This document shows, piece by piece, positions 1 to 7,248 of a stretch of 14,198 nt of DNA. The DNA is from Pelagophyceae sp. CCMP2097. Taxonomy: Eukaryota > Sar > Pelagophyceae. How positions within the stretch are numbered: the first letter of the stretch is position 1; every line of letters starts with the position of its first letter. The position numbers were made by a program, and so were the translations under genes. The notes under the pieces were generated by a model. It was not told where the DNA came from and ran no database searches. It saw nothing but the letters and a program-made list of their open reading frames with translations. The stretch spans positions 909,965-924,162 of the forward strand of contig MU657164.1 of the NCBI GenBank assembly GCA_026770575.1, in the 5' to 3' direction.

Positions 1-241
1 TCTATAGGGGACGCAGGTACCATACGGAGCGGCATCCGCGCTCTCCTTCCGCTTGGGCATGCGCGCTCGCGCGTCGGCGGCGCTAGAATTTTTTTCCGAG
101 AGAAAAATATACGAATTCGAATGTTACAGGCTCTCTGTCTCCCAGTTGGCGTGGATATCCGACTGTCCGACGAAGTTCCAGAAACTGTTTACTCTTTCGA
201 CGGAACGAAGCCCGACGAACGCCGCGCGAGCCGCGGAAACG
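1..241 (+). other. Upstream / 5' untranslated region of the sulfotransferase gene
   Basis: No separate gene is seen here. A reading frame continuous with exon 1 is open from an ATG at 53, but its extra 63 residues show no domain and lie before a good membrane-anchor start at 242. A short AT-rich patch (about 88-122) interrupts otherwise GC-rich DNA and could belong to the promoter or 5' leader. No TATA box or other core element can be named with confidence. Confidence 0.35.
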
Positions 242-3200
242 ATGCGCGGCCCTCGCCGCGTCGGCGCGCGCCGGGCGTGTTTCAGCGTTGCGTGGCTTTG
301 CTTTGCAACCGCCGCTTCTGTCGCGACCGTTTCCGATCGACGCGAGCCTCCACACGCCCCGAAAACTCCGAGTCCCACAGGGTGCGGCGGCTGCCTCTTG
401 AAGACCAAGTCGGGCCCGGCGCCGTCGTACAAATGCCGAGCGCGGCCCGCTTCCGAGGAGCCGCTTGCAAAGGGCGTTGGACGTTTCATCGTCGCGTCGC
501 CGTCGAAAACTGGAACAACTGCATTTTTCAACGACTGGACGACCGGGCACGCGCACGTCTCGGACAAGGGCGCGTGCAAGGTGCGTCTTGCGCGCGCCGC
601 GGGAGCCGTAGGCGGAGAGAGTCGTTGCCGGAGAAAGTCGTTGGTGCCACGTTCCCGTCTTCCCGTGTATGTGTTTTCCCGGCAGACAAAGTCCTCCTCG
701 ATTTTAAAGGCTTCGCAGGAAATGCGCTTCTGGGACGCGGGCGAGTTGTTCGACGAGGCAGGCGGGTTTGCTGAAGATCGGCTTTGGTCGGACCCGTCCA
801 ACGCGTCTCATACCTCTGCGCAAAACGTGTCCGCACCGTCCGGCGCACTGCGCGGCGCCTCGTCCGCGCCAGCGGGGGTGGCGCGCGCCGGCGCGGCGCA
901 CTGGATGAAATGGACGAAGAGTGGCGATCAACTCTCGCCGCTGCAAGCCTACCACGCGCTGCAACCCCTTTCCCCCAAATGCGCCAAATGCGGCGTCGTC
1001 TCCGGCGAGGCGTCGCCGTCGTACTTTGCCAGGGCGGCGGTGCCGAGGAGGATCCAACTGCACTTTCCGGCGGCCAAGCTCATCTTCGTGCTTCGTCTGA
1101 GACAGCGTCCACACGACAAAAAACGGCTTTGGGCAGTCGAGAGGGCCCGGCGCGAGGACGGTGGAAAGGACCGTCGCACTTTTGAGACGATGCGTGTCGA
1201 AACCTCATGCATTCCGGGCGTCGACTCTTTCGGCCCGCGTCGCAGACCGTGACAGACGGCTCTCCGCCGAGGGGGCGCACTTGAGCAAGAGCGTCGCCCG
1301 AAAGGCGGGCCGCCTGCGTGGGTCGGGCGCGGACGGATGGGCGTGGACGGATGGGCGCGGAGCGCCTGTGTTGGTCGGCGAAAGGACGGATTGGTCGACG
1401 AATTGCATTAGGCGACCCCGTGGACCGCCTGCATTAGGCGACCCCGTGGACCGCCTGCATTCCAGACTCCTCGGCAACATCCTCCACCAGCACCAACTCC
1501 AACGCAAGCACAAGACGTGCGCCGGGCTCGTCGGAGGCTACGTGGAAGCGCGGCAAGCGTGCAGGAAACGCCTCGGCGCTTCTTGGGCCAACGCTTCGCT
1601 CAACGTTTCGACCGGCGCCCCGCCGTCCCCGCCCGACGACGGCTGCGTGCTCGACGGCGCCGGGCGCGCGGACGTGGACTCGGCGGTCGGCTTTGCGGCG
1701 GTTGGCGACGTGTATCCTGTCCATACCAACGTCGGGGAAGGGGCCTACACCGTCGTCCTCGAACAGCTCTGGGGAACCGCAGGCTACGACATCGACGGTG
1801 AAGACGGCCGCGCGCTCCTCGTCAAGCGCAGCGTCGACGCGTGGCTGCCGAGAGGGGGCCGAGGGGGCAAACGCAGGAGCAGGGACGGTGTATTCGGATC
1901 GCGTCGTTTTTTGTGTGCCACATCCTCGGGTCGCGGGTTTATCGAGCGACCAAACCTGTCTTCGAAGGGTCGGGTTCGAGCCACGGCCAGACCCACTCAA
2001 AGACGGGTCGGCCAAAACGCGCAAACTCGGCAAACCCGACCCGGGTTGAATGGCGAACCCGAACCCGTCCCTGCTCCTATCTCCAGGTCCTCGAGACGGG
2101 CCCTCGAGACGGCCCCTTGAGCCAGCACTTTGAGACGGCCATTCGAAACGGCGCCTTGGGGACGGCGTTTCGAGAAGGCCCCTCGAGACGACTCCTTTTG
2201 ACGGCCATTCGAAACGGCGCCTTGAGACGGCCCATCGAGACGGTGCCTCGAAACGGCCACTCGAAACTGCGCCTTGAGACGCTCCCTGGAGATGGGCCCT
2301 GGAGACGGCCATTCGAAACGGCACCTTGAGACGGGCCCTCGAGACGCTGCCTCGAGACGACCTTTTGAGACGGCCCCTTTCGACGGCCATTCGAAACAGC
2401 GCCTTGAAACGGCCCCTCGAAATGACGCCTCGGGAAGGCTCTCTCCGGCCCCTCGAGACGGCCCTGGGAGACGGCCATTCGAAAAGGCCCCTCGAGAGGG
2501 CTTCTCGAGACGGCGCCTTGAGACGGCTCCTCGAAACGACCCTTTCGACGGCCATTTGAAACGACGCCTTGAGACGTCCCTCGAGAGGCTCGGACGGTCT
2601 CTCGGATGGTCGCTTGGGCGGCCCCTTGGACAATTCCTTTGGACAGTTCCTACGAGGGTCCCTCGAAGGGCCCTCTGTGACAGTCGCTTTGATTGGCGGC
2701 CCCTCGGCGGTCCCTTGGACGGTCACTCGGCTGCCGGCCCCGCGACTGCCCTGTCTCTTGCAAGGAACCCTGCGTGGGGGCTTGAGAGGGGCCTTGAAAA
2801 AGGCCTCGGAAGTGACCGCGCAGAGGCCTTGCAAAGGGGCCCGTCCGGAGGGCTCTTCAAGGGCCCTTGAAAGAGGCCGCCAAAGAGGCCTTGTAAGTGA
2901 CCTTGCAGAGGCCGGGCAAGTGGCCACTAAAGAGGCCCTGCACGGGCCCGTACTGTCAAACACCCGACGGCGAGCAGCGACGGTGTTTTCGGGTTGCTCA
3001 ATTTGTGCCGAACCCAAAGGGTCGCGGCTTTGTCAAACGACCAAACCCGTCTTCTCGGGTCGGGTTCGGGTTTGTGCCACGGCCAGACCCACTCAAAGAT
3101 GGGTCGGTCAAAGCGCGCAAACCCGGCAAACCTGAACCGCGGGTTGAAGGGCAAACCCGAACCCGTCCCTGCTCCTGACGTCGGCGCGCCTGTCAAACGC

Positions 3201-5103
3201 CGCCCAAGGCGGCCGTCGCAGGGCCTCCGCCGGGGGGCATCGTGGCCGGTTTCCCCGATGACCGGCGTCGACGCGTGGCCAAAAGCGTGTCCAAAGGGCA
3301 ACGTGTAACACGGACGGGCAAACGTTAGGTACCCTATGACTTCCTCCTTACAAATAATATGCTCGCCTCCAACGCCACGCAGCGCCGCGCCGCGGACCGT
3401 ATCGCCGACTTCCTCGGCGTCCCGGATTGGTCCGATAAAGACTGGGAAATGCGGGCTTCGAATCGCCTTGGGCACCAGGGTAACGACCCGTGTCTGGAAA
3501 CGCAAACGTTGGATAACGCAAACCGCCGGAAACCGTCGAAATGAGACCGCCGCGGCCCGCGCGGCTTTTCGGGCGGCACGCGGTACTGCCGCACCGTCGC
3601 ACGCACCACCGCCTCGGTCCTCTACGGCCCTCGGGGCTCTACGGTCATCTACGGACGGTCGTCTACGGCCATAGACCGTCCTTGACCGTCCTTGACCGTC
3701 CTTGACCGTTCTCTACCGTCCTCTACCGTCCTCTATGGTCCTCTACTGTCCTGTGCGGCCCTAAGCGGTCCTAGACGGCCCTAGACGGCCGGCCCTCTGC
3801 GATCCTCTACGGCCCTCTACGGTCTTGGACGGTCCTATAGGGCCCAGACGGTCCGAGACGGTCGAGACGGCCCTCTACGCCCCCCTCTACGGTCCTACAC
3901 GGCCCTCTTCGACCCTCTATCTAAACGGTCCTCGACGGCCCTCGACGGCCCTTTACGGTCCTCTACGGGCCTCTACGGTCCGAGACCGTCTACGGCCCTC
4001 TCTACGGTCCTCTGCGGTCTCCTCTTCGGGCCTAGACATCGACGGTCCTAGACGGCCCTCCACGGCCCTCTACGGTCCTCTACGGTCCTATGCGGTCCTC
4101 TATGGTCCGAAACGGTTCGGTCCTCTACTGTCCTTCACGGTCCTGTACGATCCTAGACGACCGGCCCTATGCGGTCCTCTGCGGTCCTCTACGACCCTCG
4201 ACGGCCCTCGACGGTCCTAGACGTTCCTATGGGGTCCTGTACGACCCTCGTCGGCCCTCGTCGGCCTTCGTCGGCCCTCTACGGCCCTCCATAGTCTTCT
4301 ACGGCCCTCCAGGTCCTCTACGGTCTTAGACCGTCTACGATCCTGTACAGCTATGCGGTCCTCGACAGTGACCCCGTATGGGATATGGGCTCATGGGTGC
4401 GAGACTCGCTTGGGCCTGTGCAGGTTCCCCCGGGTTCTTGAAAAGCCCTCCGGACGGGCCCTTGCAAGGCGACGGTCACTTGCAAGGCCTCTGCACGGTC
4501 ACTTGCGAGGCCTCTTTTAAGGGCCCAATCAAGCCCCCACACTGTTCTTTGCAATCTCCGGACGCCCCCCTGCAAGGCCCCTTTGACGGTCACTTGCAAG
4601 GCCTCTGCACGGTCACTTGCGAGGCTTCTTTGACGTTGCAAGCCGCCCCGCACGGTTCCTTGCAACCGGAAAACCCGAACCGTCACAGCGGTGCCCAACG
4701 GCCCTTCTGAACGGCCCATCTGGAGACTGCATGGTCCCTATGGGCGGCCTCTAGACAAGCCCTCTGAACGGTCTCTCTGGATCGCGCCGTCGTGAGGCGT
4801 GGGGGTTCATTATTTAATATCCTGTCGTTGCTTCGAACGTCAGCGCACGTTGCTCCTTTTGTTTGCGCATGCGGCTCTGCACGTCGCACGCCGCCGGATC
4901 TAGGCACGTCGCACGCCGCGCTGTGGTCGGCTCAACGCGCCGTGCCCGGCGCGCCCAAGGGTTGGCGGTGCGACGCTTCGGCGACGAAATTCTTGGCAAA
5001 GCTCTATGCACCGTTGAACGCCCGCCTCGCGCAAACGATCCGACTGCACTGGCCAAACGAAAGCGACTGGCCAAACTGGCTGGCCACAGAATCGAAGGAG
5101 TGA
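242..5103 (+). CDS. Golgi-type carbohydrate sulfotransferase, five-exon gene model
   Basis: Predicted to transfer sulfate from PAPS to a glycan as a type II membrane protein of the Golgi. Proposed exons are 242-580, 686-1094, 1438-1820, 3329-3479 and 4904-5103, giving 493 residues. Residues 1-11 are basic and 12-30 hydrophobic (signal anchor), which is why I start at 242 and not at 53. The 5'-phosphosulfate loop is ASPSKTGTT (85-93). GEASPSYF is followed by the 3'-phosphate strand LIFVLRDPVDRLHS, with the R-D-P core at 250-252 created exactly by the exon 2/exon 3 junction. RALL|VPYDFLL joins exons 3 and 4 and leads into RIADFLGVPDW. The C-terminal signature LYAPLNARLAQTI (461-473) is in exon 5. 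Motif order and length fit membrane sulfotransferases of the heparan-sulfate/Sulfotransfer type. The acceptor sugar cannot be told. Junctions are inferred without transcripts; the exon 4/5 junction is the least certain, and intron 1 may be optional. Confidence 0.75.
581..685 (+). other. Sulfotransferase intron 1, 105 nt, phase 0, possibly retained
   Basis: The donor AAG|GTGCGT at 581 and the pyrimidine-rich acceptor TTTTCCCGGCAG ending at 685 are the best splice consensus pair in the gene. Removing the intron joins DKGACK to TKSSSILKASQEMRFWD, the stretch between the PAPS loop and the next conserved strand. It is 105 nt long, a multiple of three, and has no stop, so retention would add 35 Arg-rich residues without breaking the frame. 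The sequence cannot say which form is made. Confidence 0.6.
1095..1437 (+). other. Sulfotransferase intron 2, 343 nt
   Basis: The donor is GTCTGAG directly after LIFVL plus the first base of an Arg codon. The acceptor is GCATTAG ending at 1437. Joining 1094 to 1438 rebuilds a CGC codon followed by DPVDRLHS, exactly the conserved 3'-phosphate-binding motif, which strongly supports these ends. The unspliced upstream frame runs on into unrelated Arg-rich sequence and stops at 1252. Confidence 0.75.
1405..1456 (+). repeat. 26-bp perfect tandem duplication across a 3' splice site
   Basis: Two identical 26-base copies (1405-1430 and 1431-1456) each begin with GCATTAG and continue with GCGACCCCGTGGACCGCCT. 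Both contain a usable AG plus the start of exon 3. Only the second AG (1437) keeps the frame open. Use of the first (1411) gives DPVDRLH and then a TAG stop, because 26 is not a multiple of three. Confidence 0.9.
1875..2078. mobile_element. 204-bp inverted-repeat element, copy A (MITE-like, non-coding)
   Basis: It is bounded by a perfect 14-bp terminal inverted repeat: AGGAGCAGGGACGG at 1875-1888 and its complement at 2065-2078. It is homologous along most of its length to copy B at 2971-3175, sharing for example CCACGGCCAGACCCACTCAA. It carries no gene. Size and termini suggest a non-autonomous DNA transposon, but no target-site duplication is evident at these ends, so the class is unproven. 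Confidence 0.55.
2084..2605. repeat. Degenerate array of GAGACGGCC-type units
   Basis: The stretch is built from imperfect units of about 16-18 bases around GAGACGGCCCCTCGA. A longer motif, CCATTCGAAACGGC, recurs near 2137, 2203, 2308, 2386 and 2473, with a variant near 2550. Frames stay open on both strands because of the biased composition; the predicted peptides are repetitive Arg/Ser/Pro or Arg/Glu strings with no recognisable domain. It lies within intron 3. Confidence 0.75.
2606..2952. repeat. Degenerate GAGGCCTTGCAA-type repeat region
   Basis: Loose repeats of GCAGAGGCCTTGCAA, AAGTGACC and GGGCCCTTGA fill this part of intron 3. The segment is related in inverted orientation to 4437-4680 in intron 4: the 17 bases at 2837-2853 are the exact reverse complement of 4445-4461, and 2820-2834 is the exact reverse complement of 4480-4494. 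Confidence 0.65.
2971..3175. mobile_element. 205-bp inverted-repeat element, copy B (MITE-like, non-coding)
   Basis: This is the second copy of the element at 1875-2078, in the same orientation. Its termini, CGAGCAGCGACGG (2971-2983) and CCGTCCCTGCTCC (3163-3175), are imperfect inverted repeats. An internal perfect 14-bp pair, CGGGTTCGGGTTTG (3061-3074) and its complement (3152-3165), would fold the right half into a hairpin. A direct repeat, CTGTCAAAC, lies just outside at 2953-2961 and 3190-3198 and could be an old target-site duplication if the true ends lie slightly outside the termini given. Confidence 0.55.
3614..4369. repeat. Decamer satellite, consensus CTCTACGGTC / CTCGACGGCC
   Basis: About 750 bases are made of 10-bp units, strikingly regular in 3670-3780 (CTTGACCGTC, CTCTACCGTC, CTCTACTGTC, CTAGACGGCC variants). 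Some stretches slip by a base or two and then resume. Plus-strand frames stay open across it and encode Tyr-Gly-Pro-Leu-Arg-type repeats because three units equal ten codons. These are composition artefacts, not genes. The array is inside intron 4. Confidence 0.85.
4437..4680. repeat. TTGCAAGGCCTCTGC-type repeats, inverted copy of the intron 3 family
   Basis: The motif CACTTGCAAGGCCTCTGCAC, or close variants of it, recurs near 4478, 4592 and in part near 4500 and 4613. The family matches 2606-2952 in reverse complement, including a 17-base exact match (4445-4461 with 2837-2853) extending imperfectly to about 25 bases. No protein domain is encoded. Confidence 0.7.
4879..4919 (+). repeat. 16-bp direct repeat straddling the exon 5 acceptor
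   Basis: GCACGTCGCACGCCGC occurs at 4879-4894 (end of intron 4) and again at 4904-4919 (first bases of exon 5), separated by CGGATCTAG, which supplies the acceptor AG. The upstream copy is not preceded by AG, so it should not act as a second splice site. Confidence 0.85.
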
Positions 5104-5787
5104 CGCTTCCAACTGACGGCCGCCGCGCTCGGCACGCCCCCTTAAAGTGCCGCCGCGGAAGGGTTTGGGACTGCTTTGAGCGCCGCCGGGCGGGTCTGGG
5201 GCTGCGGCATCGACGCGCCGGCGCAGGCGGGGCCTCGCGGGGCGCGCGGTCGGGCGCGCGGCTGCGTTGCCGAGCGGCCTTTTGCTCGAAATGGAGTGGC
5301 GCGTCGCGCCCAAGTGCTTCGAGGCGCCGCCTTACCGGAGAACCTGGTGCTCAGGCGCAGAGAGATTCATAGGAGTCAGGGTCGCACTCAGAGGCCCAAC
5401 AGTTGCCGGCCCGGAGCGGGCCGGCCGACGTCGGCGGGGCCGTCGGACTACGGCGTCCGGGGACATGTGGCGAGGGTATAGGAGGGCTCTCGGGCCGCCC
5501 GCTGCAGGCCTCGGTCACGACGCTCCCGAAGGGACTCCTGCGGCGTCACGAGGGGCCTCTGGGGGTCGACTTGCGCCGCGGCCTCGATCTCGAAGGGCCA
5601 TGCTTGGAAGGTTTACTTACACTGCCTTGCGGTGAGACTGCCTTGCGGTGAGGTGCGGCCGCCCTCGGCGGGCTGTCGCGCTGCGCCGGCGGGCTGCTGT
5701 GCTGCGCCGAGGGGCCTGCGGGCGTTTTATCCGGTTCTCGAAGGTCACGTCAGTCGGCGCGAGGGCGCCGCGAGTCACACTGCGAGA
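5104..5787. other. Intergenic region, convergent 3' ends, no gene seen
   Basis: It lies between the sulfotransferase stop and the stop of the minus-strand MYND gene, so it should hold both 3' ends. Several frames are open by GC bias (for example plus 5267-5635), but the peptides are Arg/Gly/Ala-rich with no motif I recognise. No terminator-like structure or polyadenylation signal could be assigned. Confidence 0.5.
5621..5652. repeat. 16-bp perfect tandem duplication
   Basis: ACTGCCTTGCGGTGAG is repeated head to tail at 5621-5636 and 5637-5652, in the region between two convergent genes. It looks like a simple slippage duplication. Confidence 0.9.
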
Positions 5788-6813
5788 TCACGTCGGTTTC
5801 CAGGGGCGCGCTGCCGCGAGCTCGACCTGCGCTGCCGCGCCGGCGTGCCCCTGGGCCGCGGCGCGCTTGAAGAGGCGCAGCGCCTCCGTGCAATCCTGCG
5901 GCACGCCGTGGCCGTTGTAATAACATGCGCCTAGGCGGTAGAGCGCCTCCGGAACGCCCTGGGCCGCGGCGAGGCGGAACCACTTTACAGCATCCTCGTA
6001 CGACCGCGCCACGCCCTTGCCGTTGCAGCACATGATGCCGAGAAGAAGTTGGGCTTCAGGCAATCCTTGCTCGGCCGCGCTCTGGTACCACCGCGCGCCA
6101 GTCGCGTAGTCTACCGTGACGCCGGACCCTCGATTGTAACACGTTCCCAGTTTGAACTGAGCTCGTGCGTGCCCTTGCGCCGCCGCGAGCTCGTAGAGCC
6201 GGAACGCCTGCTTCGGATCCTTCGTGCGGTGCTCGTCTCCGAGCTGCACCTGCGCCTCGACATTCCCCTTGTCCACTTGCTTCTGCACCCGGCACAGCGA
6301 CTCGGCAGCCGACTTGGAGACTGGCGTCCGGCAGAGCGGGCAGCGGTCGTCGTGTTGCCGGCACTTGACGGCGCATGCCTTGCAAATACTCTTCGAGCAG
6401 CAATCGAAGGATGCTTGTTCGCTAGGATAAAAAGGAAGCAGCTCGAGGCAGATGGCGCACGTGCCGCGGCAGTCCGGCGTGTCGTCCTTCAGCGCACTGG
6501 CTTTGACCACTGCCGTCGTAGTCGTCCGAGCAGCCGATAAGCGCGCCGCTGCCGTGGCACCAGCAGCCGGTGGGACGTCGTCGACGATGGCCGGCACCTC
6601 CTTGACCTTCTTCGCCGGCATGAGCTCGTCGAGGAGCCGGTCCTGGAACAAAATGGCCAGCTGCCTGCACTGCGCCTTGTGCCCGCCCTCCTTCCAATCG
6701 AAGAGCTGGCACTTTTTAGAGCAGTAGTGGCGTGATTTGCACTTGGTGCAGTGCTTGCCGTTCGGCGCGTCGCAGACGCAGCAGGGCTTTGGCGCGGCCG
6801 GCGGCGCGTCCAT
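5788..6813 (-). CDS. MYND finger + RING-like finger + Sel1-repeat protein
   Basis: An intact 341-residue protein in one exon. An N-terminal MYND zinc finger has the full ligand set: C11/C14, C22/C25, C31/C35, H45/C49. A low-complexity Ala/Thr linker (about 83-105) follows. A RING-like finger covers 115-165 with C119/C122, C138 or C139, C144/C147 and C158-P-L-C161; its middle ligands are arranged as the CC-S-K-x-I-C form seen in algal proteins of this type, not as a canonical RING-HC. Four Sel1-like (TPR-related) repeats follow from about 183 to 325, each ending in a version of AAAQGH. Family knowledge suggests a cytosolic or nuclear scaffold, perhaps an E3 ubiquitin ligase recruiting substrates through MYND and Sel1 surfaces; ligase activity is inference. 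The start at 6813 puts MYND directly after ten residues. It is divergent from the RAP gene at 7249. Confidence 0.88.
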   Translation of the reverse strand: MDAPPAAPKPCCVCDAPNGKHCTKCKSRHYCSKKCQLFDWKEGGHKAQCRQLAILFQDRLLDELMPAKKVKEVPAIVDDVPPAAGATAAARLSAARTTTTAVVKASALKDDTPDCRGTCAICLELLPFYPSEQASFDCCSKSICKACAVKCRQHDDRCPLCRTPVSKSAAESLCRVQKQVDKGNVEAQVQLGDEHRTKDPKQAFRLYELAAAQGHARAQFKLGTCYNRGSGVTVDYATGARWYQSAAEQGLPEAQLLLGIMCCNGKGVARSYEDAVKWFRLAAAQGVPEALYRLGACYYNGHGVPQDCTEALRLFKRAAAQGHAGAAAQVELAAARPWKPT

Positions 6814-7248
6814 TTTTCGTGGAAGGCGAGTGGTCGTCCGCCTCGGATCTTTGCGCGGGCGGCGGGTCGACGTCGACGGCGGGTCGCGCGAGTTGTTTCC
6901 GTAGAGTTGGGTCTGCGTCGTGCCAACGCCGGCGCGCTCGCCGGAGCTCTACTTGGTGCAGAACCGCACCGCTGAGGGACAAAAGCACTGACTTGGGCGC
7001 GCGCGCAGCTTAATCGCGCGCGGCGCCGCTCCGCCGAGGTGCTGGCACCCTGGCACGCCGAGAGAGAGTTTACGCCGAGTGTGAGTTTACGCACCTCAAT
7101 CGGCGAGCGCGCTCAGAGGGCGTCTTAAACCGTCGGAGGTGCACGGCGCTCCGACGCAGCCCGTCAAAGCTGCTCCAGGAGCCATCGCGAGGCGGCATCC
7201 GGCACTCCGAGGCGCTCTCCGGACGACCGTCCCGGCGCGGCAGACGGC
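6814..7248. promoter_or_regulatory. Divergent intergenic region between the MYND gene and RAP gene 1
   Basis: These 435 bases separate two genes transcribed away from each other and must hold both 5' regions. No TATA box or clear initiator was recognised. Open frames here, such as minus 6716-6988, show no domain. A 19-base string (6872-6890) recurs exactly at 10094-10112 in the spacer upstream of the second RAP gene. Confidence 0.4.

Larger units (their letters stand above)
1821..3328 (+). other. Sulfotransferase intron 3, about 1.5 kb, filled with repeats
   Basis: The proposed donor is GTCAAG at 1821 (weak consensus, GT in phase 0) and the acceptor is AACGTTAG ending at 3328. Joining RALL to VPYDFLLTNN restores a typical sulfotransferase strand and loop before the FLG motif. 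The intron contains two inverted-repeat elements and two degenerate arrays, listed separately. Frames running through it are low-complexity and are not genes. A donor at 1798 (GGTGAAG) looks better as a consensus but does not match the phase of the acceptor. Confidence 0.6.
3480..4903 (+). other. Sulfotransferase intron 4, about 1.4 kb, filled with repeats
   Basis: The donor is CCAGG|GTAACG at 3480 and the acceptor GGATCTAG ends at 4903. Splicing joins RLGHQ to a split Gly codon and TSHAALWSAQ, keeping the frame to the C-terminal signature. Without splicing, exon 4 runs on only to a stop at 3542-3544 and lacks the LYAPLN segment. The intron holds the decamer array and the 4437-4680 repeats. 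The part from 4681 to 4903 shows no gene and ends in a short pyrimidine-mixed tract. An alternative acceptor after CCCAAG at 4959 needs a different phase. Confidence 0.55.

Noticed and set aside
53..241. Upstream ATG at 53 as the start of the sulfotransferase
   Set aside because: The added 63 residues show no domain, and they would bury the basic-hydrophobic signal anchor that begins right after the ATG at 242.
1960..1985. A tRNA-like B-box (GGTTCGAGCC) in element A, suggesting a SINE
   Set aside because: No A-box at the expected distance, no poly-A or tRNA-like fold, and copy B does not keep the box. Terminal inverted repeats fit better.
2888..2912. A tiny intron-like motif (GTAAGTGACC then TTGCAG) inside the repeat region
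   Set aside because: It would be about 16 bases long, too short to splice, and is explained by the local repeat unit.
1434..3017. A 527-codon minus-strand open frame across the arrays
   Set aside because: Its peptide is a string of Arg/Ser/Pro repeats produced by the GAGACGGCC array, and its last part lies antisense to sulfotransferase exon 3.
3825..4329. Plus-strand open frames giving Tyr-Gly-Pro-Leu-Arg repeats
   Set aside because: They are created by the decamer satellite, since three units equal ten codons. They have no start context and lie in an intron.
5267..5635. Plus-strand open frame in the convergent intergenic region
   Set aside because: GC bias keeps frames open here. There is no recognisable motif, homology or paralog in the window to support a gene.
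6872..6890. 19-bp exact match to 10094-10112 as a shared regulatory element of the RAP genes
   Set aside because: The distances to the two start codons differ greatly (about 360 and 330 bases, with no aligned flanks) and the string is GC-rich and low in information. Chance or an old shared fragment is as likely.
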